Shown piece by piece: positions 27,157 to 36,181 of a stretch of 64,000 nucleotides of DNA. Both the position numbers and the translations under genes were made by a program. Source of the DNA: an uncultured Flavobacterium sp. (GTDB lineage: Bacteria; Bacteroidota; Bacteroidia; Flavobacteriales; Flavobacteriaceae); contig NZ_OY730230.1 of NCBI RefSeq assembly GCF_963422545.1, positions 535,762 to 599,761 on the forward strand, in the 5' to 3' direction. The notes beneath the pieces are model-generated. The model saw only the letters and a list, made by a program, of their open reading frames with translations. It ran no database searches and was not told the DNA's origin. Every line of letters begins with the position of its first letter. The first letter of the stretch is position 1.

Positions 27157-28161
27157 TTAATTAAATATTTTGTAAAGCATTTCTTTTAACAAATCTGACT
27201 GTGGCAATGCGTTGGCTCCTACCCCTTTGCTTTTGACATCTACGTCTCGTAATGCTCCTACGATTTGACTCACTTTTCGCATTGGATAATTTTTTATTGC
27301 CAAATCATATTCCTTTAAAAAATAAGGATTTACGCCAATTGCAGTGGCAACATTTTTAGGATTTTTATCTTTTAATCCGTGGTATTTTAAAAGCTGAACA
27401 AAAAAGCCAAAGACCAATCCTGTTGTCATTACCAGCGGATATTCTTTTGGATTGTGTGCAAAATTCTCTGCTATTTTATATGCTTTTAGCTGATTGCGTT
27501 CTCCAATTGCTTTTCGAAGTTCGAAGACATTGTAATCTTTACTAAAACCAATATTTTCCTCAATATGTTGTGGTGTAATTACAGTTCCTTGTGGCAAAAT
27601 AATTTGTAATTTCTCTAACTCATTATTGATTTTACTCAAATCTGTTCCTAAAAATTCCACCAACATAGCGTTTGCTTTTGGGTCAATCGTATATTTTTTT
27701 CCTGCAAGAACACGCTTTATCCAATCACCAACTTGATTTTCGTATAGTTTTTTACTTTCGTAAACGATTCCGTTTTGAGCTAAAAGTTTTGTAACTTTTT
27801 TACGCTTATCAAGTGTTTTATATTTATAACAAAAAACAAGAACTGTTGTTTCCATCGGATTATTAACATACGATTCTATTTTATCAATTGTTCTTGATAA
27901 ATCTTGTGCTTCTTTTACAATAACAACCTGACGATCAGACATCATAGGATAGCGTTTGGCCGTTGAAACTATGTCTTCTACAGAAACATCTCTACCATAT
28001 AATACCGTTTGATTAAATCCTTTCTCTTCTTCCGAAAGGACATTCTCTTCAATATATTCAGATAATTTGTCAATATAATAAGGCTCTTCGCCCATTAAAA
28101 AATATATTGGTTTGATATTTCCAGCCTTTATATCATTAACAATTTTTACAACTTCATCCAT
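27157..28161 (-). CDS. holA: DNA polymerase III subunit delta
   Basis: 334 aa, normal length. Subunit of the clamp loader that opens the beta clamp. The start KPIYFLMGEEPYYIDKLSEYI, the YGRDVSVEDIVSTAKRYPMMSDRQVVIVKEA strand-helix and the collar-domain helices ending MRKVSQIVGALRDVDVKSKG are typical of HolA. It is divergent from the HsdR-N-like gene with 97 bp between starts, an arrangement I recall as common in Bacteroidota. Confidence 0.94.
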   Translation of the reverse strand: MDEVVKIVNDIKAGNIKPIYFLMGEEPYYIDKLSEYIEENVLSEEEKGFNQTVLYGRDVSVEDIVSTAKRYPMMSDRQVVIVKEAQDLSRTIDKIESYVNNPMETTVLVFCYKYKTLDKRKKVTKLLAQNGIVYESKKLYENQVGDWIKRVLAGKKYTIDPKANAMLVEFLGTDLSKINNELEKLQIILPQGTVITPQHIEENIGFSKDYNVFELRKAIGERNQLKAYKIAENFAHNPKEYPLVMTTGLVFGFFVQLLKYHGLKDKNPKNVATAIGVNPYFLKEYDLAIKNYPMRKVSQIVGALRDVDVKSKGVGANALPQSDLLKEMLYKIFN

Positions 28162-28258
28162 TTATTTTAGTTTTCAGTGTCCAGTATCAGTAAGCAGTTT
28201 AAATAAAAAATAATTATCTAATTTTCATATTGACTAATTTTCAAATTATCTTTGTGCT

Positions 28259-28705
28259 ATGCAGCAATTAAATTTTCCTACTTATACTTTCCGATTCAAA
28301 AATAGCGAAAATAAAGTGTCTATTTTTGATGAAATCAGGAAAAAATTTATCATTCTTACACCTGAAGAATGGGTTCGGCAACACGTTGTTCATTTCTTGA
28401 TGAATGAAAAAAAATACCCCAAATCACTTATTAATGTAGAAAAAGTTTTAACTGTCAACGGATTACGAAAACGATACGATGTTGTGGTCTTTAATTCTGA
28501 TGGTTCTATACATATATTAGTAGAGTGCAAGGCGCCTGAGGTGAAAATTTCTCAGGCAACTTTTGATCAAATTGCCCGTTATAATATGACAATGCAGGCA
28601 CGGTTTTTGAATGTAACGAATGGTCTCAGCCATTTTTATTGTCAAATGGATTTTGAAAACGAAAAATACCAGTTTTTAAGAGACTTGCCGGATTATAACA
28701 AATAA
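28259..28705 (+). CDS. Stand-alone HsdR N-terminal (PD-(D/E)xK) domain protein
   Basis: 148 aa. It matches the nuclease domain at the start of type I restriction subunit HsdR: RQHVVHFLMNEKKYPKSLI, then the PD-(D/E)xK-like core RYDVVVFNSDGSIHILVECKAP (Asp then Glu-x-Lys), then QIARYNMTMQARFLNVTNG. Helicase, HsdM and HsdS genes are absent, so this is not a restriction system. A TATCTTTG box at 28247-28254 sits 4 bp before the ATG, which would make the message nearly leaderless. Its link to holA suggests a role in DNA maintenance; that is inference. Confidence 0.88.
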   Translation: MQQLNFPTYTFRFKNSENKVSIFDEIRKKFIILTPEEWVRQHVVHFLMNEKKYPKSLINVEKVLTVNGLRKRYDVVVFNSDGSIHILVECKAPEVKISQATFDQIARYNMTMQARFLNVTNGLSHFYCQMDFENEKYQFLRDLPDYNK

Positions 28706-28733
28706 AAATACTCAAATAAAACAAAAATTACTT

Positions 28734-29753
28734 TTGGATAAAATAGCTGTTGTCATTTTAAATTGGAACGGTGTAAAGTTGTTGGAACAATTTTTACCTT
28801 CAATTATTCAGTTTTCAGAAGAAGCTACTATATATGTAGCAGATAATGCATCGACTGATGATTCTATAAATTTTGTCAAACAAAATTTCCCATCTATTAA
28901 AATTGTTCAAAACACTGGAAATTACGGTTTTGCAAAAGGCTATAATGATGCTTTGCAGCATATTAAAGCTGAAATTTATGCTTTAGTAAATTCAGATATT
29001 GAAGTGACGGAGAATTGGCTTAAACCAATAATTCAAACTTTTGATACTGAAAAACAAACTGCTATAATTCAGCCTAAAATACTTGATTTTAAGAATAAAG
29101 AATATTTTGAATATGCGGGTGCCGCTGGCGGATTTATTGATAAATACGGTTTTCCGTTCTGTCGTGGCCGAATTTTTGAAACCATCGAAAAAGACAATGG
29201 CCAGTACGACGATAATTGTGAATTATTTTGGGCTTCGGGAGCTTGTTTTTTTATCAGAAGCGAAGTATATCATGAATTAGGCGGATTTGACGAAAGCTTT
29301 TTTGCACATCAGGAAGAAATTGATTTATGCTGGAGAACTGCAAACGAAGGGCACATTATAAAATACAACTCAGGATCTGTTGTTTATCATGTTGGAGGTG
29401 CAACATTAGAGCATGGAAATCCAAGAAAGACATTTTTGAATTTTAGAAATTCACTATTAATGCTTGTTAAAAACTTACCTAAAAAAAGGCTGTTTTTTGT
29501 GATTCTCTTTCGAATGATTTTAGACGGTATTGCTGGTATTCGATTTCTTACACAAGGGAGGTTTAGCCATACTTTGGCCATTTTAAAAGCACACTTTTCG
29601 TTTTATTACATATCTTTAAAGTATATAAGAAAAAGAAAAGATTTTCAAATACAACAATACTATACCGTTAAAAGTATCGTTTACCTTTATTACATCAGGA
29701 AATTGGGTGTTTTTAAAGAAATCTTTAACAGTAATCAAAATATTAAAAACTAA
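28734..29753 (+). CDS. Family 2 glycosyltransferase
   Basis: 339 aa, started from TTG at 28734 since there is no ATG before the conserved VVILNWNG strand. GT-A fold: nucleotide-sugar site with YVADNASTDDS and the DxD-like ALVNSDIEV, then acceptor segment GACFFIRSEVYHELGGFDESFFAHQEEIDLCWR. This is the rhamnosyl/galactosyl transferase-like branch of GT2 (WsaF/RfbN type). The C-terminal third has a hydrophobic helix (LFFVILFRMILDGIAGI) that may attach it to the inner membrane. It probably builds a surface or lipid-linked glycan. Starts 28 bp after the previous stop. Confidence 0.9.
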   Translation: MDKIAVVILNWNGVKLLEQFLPSIIQFSEEATIYVADNASTDDSINFVKQNFPSIKIVQNTGNYGFAKGYNDALQHIKAEIYALVNSDIEVTENWLKPIIQTFDTEKQTAIIQPKILDFKNKEYFEYAGAAGGFIDKYGFPFCRGRIFETIEKDNGQYDDNCELFWASGACFFIRSEVYHELGGFDESFFAHQEEIDLCWRTANEGHIIKYNSGSVVYHVGGATLEHGNPRKTFLNFRNSLLMLVKNLPKKRLFFVILFRMILDGIAGIRFLTQGRFSHTLAILKAHFSFYYISLKYIRKRKDFQIQQYYTVKSIVYLYYIRKLGVFKEIFNSNQNIKN

Positions 29754-29758
29754 ATTTG
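29751..29758 (+). promoter_or_regulatory. Bacteroidota -7 box for the OmpA lipoprotein
   Basis: TAAATTTG matches TAnnTTTG, 29 bp before the ATG at 29788 and overlapping the end of the glycosyltransferase gene. The -33 region is weak. Confidence 0.4.
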
Positions 29759-29787
29759 TAATCAACGTTTAATTAAATATAATATCT

Positions 29788-30621
29788 ATGAGAAAAATAG
29801 TAATTGCGCTAACAGTATTAACAGCCTTAACTTCGTGTGTATCGAAAAAGCAATATGCTGCGTTAGAAGCTAAGAACAAAGAAACCCAAGATTTATTAAA
29901 CTCTTGCACTGTAAAATTAAACTCTTGTCTTGAAGAAAAAGCAGGATTAGCAGCTACAGCTGAAAGTTACAAACAACATAATCAAGACTTAATCAATAGC
30001 TCTAAAGATTTAACTGTATTAACTACTAAAGGAGCTGAAAACCTTGAAAAATCTTTAGAAAGTTTAAAAGAAAAAGATTTAAAAATATCAAGACTTCAAG
30101 ATGCTTTAACTAAAAAAGACAGTGTAACACTTGCTTTAGTTACAAGTTTAAAAGGAGCAGTTGGAATCAACGATCCAGATATCGAAATCAATGTTGAAAA
30201 AGGAGTTGTATTTATCTCTATTGCAGATAAATTATTATTTAAAAGCGGTAGCTACGATGTAAGTGATAAAGCTAAATCTGTTTTAGCTAAAGTTGCAAAA
30301 GTAGTAAATGACAAACCTGATTTTGAATGTATGGTTGAAGGTCACACAGATGACGTTCCTTACAAAAGCAACGGAGTTTTGTTAGACAACTGGGATTTAA
30401 GTGTTAAACGTTCTACTTCTATCGTTCGTGTCTTAACAAATGATCTAGGGGTTAACCCAGCTAAATTAATTGCTGCTGGTAGAAGTTCATATGTACCTTT
30501 AGTTGCAAATGATACTCCAGATAACAAAGCACGCAACAGAAGAACTCGTATCGTTGTTATGCCAAAAATCGATCAATTCTATGATATGATTGAAAAAGAA
30601 ATGAAAAAACAAGCCAAGTAA
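29788..30621 (+). CDS. OmpA-family peptidoglycan-associated lipoprotein
   Basis: 277 aa. Lipoprotein signal with lipobox LTSC and Cys17, then a long coiled coil (about 20-120) rich in Glu/Lys, then an OmpA C-terminal domain (about 135-265) that binds diaminopimelate of peptidoglycan: VEGHTDDVPY, NWDLSVKRSTSIVRVL, AAGRSSYVPLVANDT, and NRRTRIVVMP. It links the outer membrane to the cell wall. The codon usage (many highly regular AAA/GCT codons) and strong terminator suggest high expression. It has its own -7 box. Confidence 0.93.
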   Translation: MRKIVIALTVLTALTSCVSKKQYAALEAKNKETQDLLNSCTVKLNSCLEEKAGLAATAESYKQHNQDLINSSKDLTVLTTKGAENLEKSLESLKEKDLKISRLQDALTKKDSVTLALVTSLKGAVGINDPDIEINVEKGVVFISIADKLLFKSGSYDVSDKAKSVLAKVAKVVNDKPDFECMVEGHTDDVPYKSNGVLLDNWDLSVKRSTSIVRVLTNDLGVNPAKLIAAGRSSYVPLVANDTPDNKARNRRTRIVVMPKIDQFYDMIEKEMKKQAK

Positions 30622-30652
30622 TTTAAGTTTTTCACATACTTTATAATACAAA

Positions 30653-30678
30653 AAAAGCAGGTCAATTGACCTGCTTTT
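30653..30678 (+). terminator. Intrinsic terminator of the OmpA lipoprotein gene
   Basis: A perfect 26-bp palindrome, AAAAGCAGGTC then AATT then the complement, with T-rich tail. Strong stem of 11 bp. Confidence 0.85.
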
Positions 30679-30811
30679 ATGTATTCTTAATTTTTTTAAT
30701 AACCAATTAAATAGAAATCAAGAATAACATTATTTTAAATTAACTAACTAAATTTTAACTACAATAAAATTAGTTATTTATTTTTAACTATTATACGTTT
30801 TCAGTATTTTT

Positions 30812-31432
30812 TTACAAAATATCAATATCACCCTTACCTTCTCTGACAATAACCGGTTCAAACTCTGATAAGTCGATGATAGTTGAACCAACATTATCTC
30901 CATAACCACCATCAATTACTAGGTCTACAAGATTTTGCCATTTCTCAAAAATCAATTCAGGATCAGTCGTATACTCTATTACATCATCTTCATCACGAAT
31001 AGAAGTCGAAACTATTGGATTACCTAATTGACGAACAATTTCTAAAACAATATTATTATCAGGAACACGAATACCAACCGTGGTTTTCTTTTTAAACTCT
31101 TTTGGCAAATTATTATTTCCCGGTAAAATAAAAGTATAAGGTCCTGGTAAAGCTCTTTTTAGGATCTTAAAAGTCGATGTATCAATCTGACGAACGTAAT
31201 CTGATAAATTACTTAAATCGTGGCAAATGAATGAAAAATTTGCTTTCTCTAATTTTACCCCTTTAATTTTTGCAATTTTTTCTAACGCACGCGAATTGGT
31301 AATATCACAACCTAAACCGTAAACAGTATCAGTTGGATAAATTACCAAACCTCCGTTTTGAAGCACTTTTACCACTTTGGCAATTGCCGCTTCACTAGGT
31401 TTATCAGGATATATTTTTACGAATTCGGCCAT
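30812..31432 (-). CDS. Sua5/YciO/YrdC-family protein (YciO-like length)
   Basis: 206 aa. Members make threonylcarbamoyl-AMP for tRNA t6A. The signature LVIYPTDTVYGLGCD is present and the core FILPG and TVGIRVPDN strands follow. Length and the end of the protein match E. coli YciO rather than TsaC; the SxN and KxR-type residues of TsaC appear as STSIRD here, so full TC-AMP synthase activity is not assured. The gene may still be the only family member of this organism. It precedes an inverted repeat and the helicase gene on the same strand. Confidence 0.85.
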   Translation of the reverse strand: MAEFVKIYPDKPSEAAIAKVVKVLQNGGLVIYPTDTVYGLGCDITNSRALEKIAKIKGVKLEKANFSFICHDLSNLSDYVRQIDTSTFKILKRALPGPYTFILPGNNNLPKEFKKKTTVGIRVPDNNIVLEIVRQLGNPIVSTSIRDEDDVIEYTTDPELIFEKWQNLVDLVIDGGYGDNVGSTIIDLSEFEPVIVREGKGDIDIL

Positions 31433-31459
31433 TTTTGTTTTTTGTTTAAAGTTTTATCT

Positions 31460-31510
31460 GTTTCAAGTTTCAAATTACTCAACAGCAACTTGAAACCTGA
31501 AACTTGAAAC
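31460..31510. repeat. GTTTCAAGTTTC inverted repeat, copy 1
   Basis: GTTTCAAGTTTC (31460-31471) pairs exactly with GAAACTTGAAAC (31499-31510). The same 12-mer pair occurs at 58585-58684 with a longer spacer, so it is a dispersed family. It separates pcrA/uvrD from the Sua5-like gene. Confidence 0.7.
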
Positions 31511-31516
31511 ATTTTT

Positions 31517-33868
31517 CTACCCTACAACATCTAATTTTGCAAAACGAAGTAAAAGCTTTTTAAGACCTCCAACTTCAAATTTTATTTCAGCCTTTTTATC
31601 AGCGCCAACACCTTCTAAGTTTACAACTTCACCTTTCCCAAAACGTTCGTGCATAACCACATTTCCAATCGTCAGTTTATTGTCGAATAAATTAGGTGCA
31701 GTACTATTTGGGTTCGTTCCTGTAACTGGTTTTAATTTACGAATATTTAAATCCGGTTTTGGCTGATTATCCGTAATATATTTCGGCGGAGTTGATCCTA
31801 CCGGTTTTGCCAATCTTAATTTTGATTTATCAATATCTCCAAAAATGTCACCATCTATAGGCGATTTATAGCGATAATTACTTTCCGCAGGAGTTAAATA
31901 TTCCAGATATTGTCCGTCAATTTCTTCAATAAAACGTGATGGTTCGCTATCTGTCAATTTTCCCCAACGATAACGCGATTGCGCATACGTCAAATACGCC
32001 TGATGTTCCGCACGTGTTAAAGCTACGTAAAATAAACGACGTTCTTCTTCTAATTCACTTCTGGTACTCATACTCATCGCACTCGGAAACAAGTCTTCTT
32101 CCATTCCCACTACAAAAACATGAGGAAACTCAAGACCTTTTGCTAAGTGAATCGTCATCAAAGCCACACGATCTTCATCAGAAGTATCTTTATCTAAATC
32201 GGTTGCAAGCGCCACATCTTCCATAAATTCAGATAAAGCACCTCTTGCACCGTCAATTTCTTTTTGTCCTTCAGTAAAATCTTTTAAACCGTTCAAAAGC
32301 TCTTCGATATTCTGAATTTTCGCCATTCCTTCCGGTGTAGCATCTTTCTTCAATTCCTGAACAAGACCCGTTTTTTTGGCTACATAATCTGTAATATAAA
32401 AAGCGTCATGATTTTGATCGATCACCTGAAAACTCTGAATCATCGTAACAAAATCATTTATTTTATTCTTCGTTCCTGCGTTTAATTTCAAGTCAATTTT
32501 ATCAATATTCACCATTACTTCCCAAATAGAACGTTTGTAATGATTAGCAGCAATCGTAAGTTTTTCAACAGTAGTATCTCCAATTCCACGTGCCGGATAA
32601 TTAATCACACGAACCAAAGCTTCTTCATCTTTTGGATTAATTACCAAACGTAAATAACACAAAACATCCTTAATCTCTTTACGTTGATAAAATGATAATC
32701 CACCATAAATTCGATACGGAATATCACGTTTTCTCAGTGCGTCTTCCATCGCACGCGACTGCGCGTTGGTACGATACAAAATTGCAAATGCACCATTGTG
32801 CAGCTGATTCTGCATTTTCTGTTCAAAAATTGTACTCGCCACAAAACGTCCTTCTTCGGCATCTGTCAAACTGCGATGTACCTTTATCTTTTGTCCAAAA
32901 TCATTTGCAGTCCAAACTACTTTATCCAGTTTCGTTTTATTATGCTCCATCACCGTATTTGCGGCTTCAACGATATTTCTAGTTGAACGGTAATTTTGCT
33001 CTAAACGGAACATTATTACACCTTCATAATCTTTCTGGAAATTCAGAATATTATTAATATTAGCACCACGGAAAGCATAAATACTCTGCGCATCATCACC
33101 TACCACACAAATATTCTGAAACTTATCTGATAAAGCCCTAACAATCAAATATTGAGAGTGATTTGTATCCTGGTACTCATCAACCAAAATATATCTAAAA
33201 CGATTCTGATATTTTGCTAAAACTTCCGGGAAACGAGTTAATAACTCATTCGTTTTCAACAATAAATCATCAAAATCCATTGCGCCCGCTTTAAAACAAC
33301 GCTCAACATATTGCTGATAAATTTCTCCTAATCTTGGTCTTTTAGCCATAGCGTCGGCTTCTACCAATTCAGGATTATTAAAATACGCTTTTACTGTAAT
33401 TAAGCTGTTTTTGTACGAAGAAATTCGACCTAAAATTTGTTTTGGTTTATAAATATCCCGATCCAGCTGCATCTCCTTAATAATAGAAGAAATCAATCTT
33501 GCCGAATCCTGAGAATCATAAATTGTAAAATTGGATGGATATCCCAAATGATCCGATTCCGCACGAAGAATACGAGCAAAAATCGAGTGAAAAGTTCCCA
33601 TCCAAAGATTTTTTGCTTCAGATGTACCCACGATGTCCGAAATCCTGTGCTTCATTTCACGAGCAGCTTTATTCGTAAACGTAAGCGATAAAATATTGAA
33701 AGCGTCAACACCTTGCGCCATCAAATAAGCAATTCTAATAGTTAAAACACGGGTTTTTCCCGAACCTGCACCAGCAATAATAATCATTGGCCCGTCTTTC
33801 TTCAGAACGGGTTGTCGTTGCGCTTCATTGAGTTGGTCAATGTACTTTTGCATGAAATTTTTCTCCAT
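31517..33868 (-). CDS. pcrA: UvrD/PcrA-type 3'-5' DNA helicase
   Basis: 783 aa from ATG 33868; an ATG at 33853 (MQKYIDQLNEAQ) is also possible. Superfamily 1A helicase for repair and removal of RecA or stalled replication complexes. Motifs in order: Q-motif LNEAQRQPV, Walker A IAGAGSGKTRVLT, motif II VDEYQDTNHSQY, motif III VVGDDAQSIYAFRGA, motif IV EQNYRSTRNI, motif V MTIHLAKGLEFPHVFVVG, motif VI RRLFYVALTRAEHQAYLTY. The C-terminal Tudor-like domain (VVMHERFGKGEVVNLEG) that in PcrA binds RNA polymerase is present. Confidence 0.95.
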   Translation of the reverse strand: MEKNFMQKYIDQLNEAQRQPVLKKDGPMIIIAGAGSGKTRVLTIRIAYLMAQGVDAFNILSLTFTNKAAREMKHRISDIVGTSEAKNLWMGTFHSIFARILRAESDHLGYPSNFTIYDSQDSARLISSIIKEMQLDRDIYKPKQILGRISSYKNSLITVKAYFNNPELVEADAMAKRPRLGEIYQQYVERCFKAGAMDFDDLLLKTNELLTRFPEVLAKYQNRFRYILVDEYQDTNHSQYLIVRALSDKFQNICVVGDDAQSIYAFRGANINNILNFQKDYEGVIMFRLEQNYRSTRNIVEAANTVMEHNKTKLDKVVWTANDFGQKIKVHRSLTDAEEGRFVASTIFEQKMQNQLHNGAFAILYRTNAQSRAMEDALRKRDIPYRIYGGLSFYQRKEIKDVLCYLRLVINPKDEEALVRVINYPARGIGDTTVEKLTIAANHYKRSIWEVMVNIDKIDLKLNAGTKNKINDFVTMIQSFQVIDQNHDAFYITDYVAKKTGLVQELKKDATPEGMAKIQNIEELLNGLKDFTEGQKEIDGARGALSEFMEDVALATDLDKDTSDEDRVALMTIHLAKGLEFPHVFVVGMEEDLFPSAMSMSTRSELEEERRLFYVALTRAEHQAYLTYAQSRYRWGKLTDSEPSRFIEEIDGQYLEYLTPAESNYRYKSPIDGDIFGDIDKSKLRLAKPVGSTPPKYITDNQPKPDLNIRKLKPVTGTNPNSTAPNLFDNKLTIGNVVMHERFGKGEVVNLEGVGADKKAEIKFEVGGLKKLLLRFAKLDVVG

Positions 33869-34222
33869 ATTATGCAAAAATAAGAATTAATGATTTAATA
33901 AGCTACTACCTTTTTTTAAGATACTAAGTTTCTCAGATACTAAGTTTCTGAGTTTTTTTGAAGCAAAACAATTGGCATTTTATGAAACATAGTTCCCGCT
34001 TTCGGCTTTATCTCTCCGTTTCACTGCGAGGATACCACCTCTATCGGGGCTAAAAACAAACAATTGTGTTTTAAAAAATATTTTGAACCATATAAGTGAT
34101 GTAAGTCCATTTAATCCTAATTACTTAAATAAGGCCCGTAAATCTTATATGATTTAAAATTTTAAACCTTATTCAAGCTACAACTTATAATTACTTATAT
34201 CACTTATATGGTTCAAAAAAGA
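33869..34222. other. Gene-free stretch with three repeat types (354 bp)
   Basis: Contains the CTAAG-type repeat (33918-33957), a more GC-rich block around 33990-34055 (TTCCCGCTTTCGG to CTATCGGGG) unlike the AT-rich surroundings, and the 138-bp element with 20-bp terminal inverted repeats at 34081-34218. No coding frame. Confidence 0.6.
34081..34218. mobile_element. MITE-like element with perfect 20-bp terminal inverted repeats
   Basis: 34081-34100 (TTTTGAACCATATAAGTGAT) and 34199-34218 are exact reverse complements, enclosing 98 bp of AT-rich non-coding DNA. The right end lies 4 bp beyond the stop of the TauE gene. A related end (16 of 20 bases) lies at 21308-21327, 2 bp beyond the ung stop, with a similar TTAAACCTTAT inner sequence. 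No target duplication is obvious. It could be a non-autonomous transposable element or a hairpin used as a 3' message end. Confidence 0.55.
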
Positions 34223-34990
34223 CTATTTATAAAAAACGTCGTAAGCAAATCGAATCAAAGTCCCAATTACAACTACCAAAAAGAAAACTCTAATAAAACC
34301 GTTTCCTTTATTAATTGCCAGTTTTGCACCAAGCCATCCGCCAAGTCCATTACTAATTGCCATTGGAATTGCGATTACCCAAATAATTTTTCCTTTAAGC
34401 ATAAACAAACAAATTGATCCAAAATTCGTTGCCAGATTTACCATTTTAGCATTCGCAGAAGCGTGCAAAAAGTCAAAACCCATCAAGGCAATAAAAGCAA
34501 CTACCAGAAAACTTCCGGTTCCGGGGCCAATAAACCCATCATAGAAACCAACAATTATACTGATAACAACTGCATATAATATTTGAGTTTTAGCTGAATG
34601 ATCTTTGGCTTCATGTTGTCCAAAATTTTTCTTTGCATACGTATAAATCAGCAAAAGAGATAAAACCACCAACAAAAGCGGCTTCATAAAATCATTACTT
34701 ACATAAGTCAATAAAGTAGAACCCAAAAATGCTGACGGAACCGCCAAACACATCATAATCAACAACAATTTCCACTGAATAATAACTTTTTTAAGGTATT
34801 GAAAAGCCGCAAAAGCAGTTCCGGTAAATGCCGGTAGTTTTAAAGATCCTATAACTGTCGAAACAGGTAAATTAAGTAATAAAATCAATCCCATTGGAGT
34901 CTGAATCAGTCCGCCGCCGCCTACAATCGCATCAATAAATCCTGCAGCAAAAGCCGCTAAACAAAGCAAAATTATGATGTATGATTCCAT
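34223..34990 (-). CDS. TauE/SafE-family membrane transporter
   Basis: 255 aa with about eight hydrophobic segments. The family start FAAGFIDAIVGGGGLIQTPMGL is present, and the repeated half has GFYDGFIGPGTGSFLVVAFI near residue 145. These proteins export sulfite, sulfoacetate or other organic anions across the inner membrane; the substrate here cannot be read. It is a single gene, not beside sulfur genes. Confidence 0.9.
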   Translation of the reverse strand: MESYIIILLCLAAFAAGFIDAIVGGGGLIQTPMGLILLLNLPVSTVIGSLKLPAFTGTAFAAFQYLKKVIIQWKLLLIMMCLAVPSAFLGSTLLTYVSNDFMKPLLLVVLSLLLIYTYAKKNFGQHEAKDHSAKTQILYAVVISIIVGFYDGFIGPGTGSFLVVAFIALMGFDFLHASANAKMVNLATNFGSICLFMLKGKIIWVIAIPMAISNGLGGWLGAKLAINKGNGFIRVFFLVVVIGTLIRFAYDVFYK

Positions 34991-35114
34991 TTATATTGGG
35001 TTTCAGTCGGTTTAGAGAATTGTGCACAAAAGTAGGCTTCCATTTCATTTATTACAATAAAAATAATGTTGTTTTCTCATCAAAAAGTATATTTTTGTTG
35101 AAAAAATTATTCAA

Positions 35115-35636
35115 ATGGATTTTACAAGAATTATAGAATTAGCCAGTTATACTTTGCCTGCTATCGTAACGGGATTTGTGGCTTATAGTTTTTTTGAACT
35201 ACACATAAAAAACAATGATAAAAAACGTGCTTTTTTATTAAACAGAGAATATCAGAAACAATCTTTACCTATACGTTTACAGGCTTACGAGCGTATGACT
35301 CTATATTTAGAGCGTATCAATCTGACCAAATTATTGATTAGAATTACACCAATTTCTCAGGAAAAGCGTGATTATGAAAACTATGTAATCGACCAAATCG
35401 AGCAAGAATTTGAGCATAATTTAACTCAACAAATTTATATGTCTGATGAATGTTGGACCATCATTACTACGGCAAAAAACTCGACCATACAAATGATTCG
35501 TAAAGCCGCAATGAGCGATCGCGTTGATAGTGCAGATAAATTACGTGAAGTAATTTTGAATGATTTATTAGAAAAACAATCGCCAAGTAATGCTGCTTTA
35601 GGATATATTAAAAATGAAGTTGCAGAACTTTGGTAA
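35115..35636 (+). CDS. Conserved membrane-anchored protein of unknown function
   Basis: 173 aa. One N-terminal membrane segment (about 7-27, IELASYTLPAIVTGFVAYSF), then a cytoplasmic, mostly helical and charged domain (AFLLNREYQKQSLPIRLQAYERM, then IEQEFEHNLTQQIYMSDECW). I recognise it only as a conserved Flavobacteria hypothetical; no catalytic motif is visible. It is convergent with the HAD gene, with 5 bp between stops. Confidence 0.7.
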   Translation: MDFTRIIELASYTLPAIVTGFVAYSFFELHIKNNDKKRAFLLNREYQKQSLPIRLQAYERMTLYLERINLTKLLIRITPISQEKRDYENYVIDQIEQEFEHNLTQQIYMSDECWTIITTAKNSTIQMIRKAAMSDRVDSADKLREVILNDLLEKQSPSNAALGYIKNEVAELW

Positions 35637-35641
35637 GATTT

Positions 35642-36091
35642 CTATTTTTGATTTAAATGTATTTTACTCAAGATTCTTTGAGTCCAATTTTCATCTGTTT
35701 CAGAAATTATAATGGTTTTGAAACCATATTTTTCACCTTCCATTTCAACTCCAATTGAATCATCTACGTGAATATCAATATTAAACATAGGAGGGAATTT
35801 TGAACAATGAATATTTCTTTTCCCAATCTTTTTTTGGTGTTTCTGTTGGTTAATTACATAATCAACAGAAATTCCATAAGAATAAAACATCCATTTTATT
35901 CTTATGGAATTTCTATACGAAGTTGTGTAAATATAAATTTTATGTTTTTGTTTTTTTAGGTCTTTAAATAAATCTATGGTCCCTTTTCTTAGACATTCAA
36001 TACCGAGAAGCCTCTGAAGAAAATTTGTTTTTTCTAATTTAAACTTACTTTTAGAAATTAAAGTATCATCCAGATCAAAAGATATTATCAT
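35642..36091 (-). CDS. HAD-superfamily hydrolase, small
   Basis: 149 aa. Motif I is FDLDDTL with the nucleophile Asp6 and acid/base Asp8; motif II is the Thr in IYTTSYR; the acidic motif IV is HVDDSIGVEMEGEKYGFKT. The cap domain is minimal, so large or macromolecular substrates are possible. The substrate is unknown. It is followed on the same strand by the patatin gene, but lies downstream of it in transcription order with a 90-bp gap. Confidence 0.85.
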   Translation of the reverse strand: MIISFDLDDTLISKSKFKLEKTNFLQRLLGIECLRKGTIDLFKDLKKQKHKIYIYTTSYRNSIRIKWMFYSYGISVDYVINQQKHQKKIGKRNIHCSKFPPMFNIDIHVDDSIGVEMEGEKYGFKTIIISETDENWTQRILSKIHLNQK

Positions 36092-36181
36092 GCTAAATTA
36101 ATTTCTATTACTTGTTATCACTTGTAACCTTAAATTTTAAATCCCGCAGTATCTCAAAAATCTAAAATCAACAATTTAAAA

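Noticed and set aside
28259..28705. Type I restriction system
   Set aside because: Only the HsdR N-terminal domain exists; no HsdM, HsdS or helicase part in the window.
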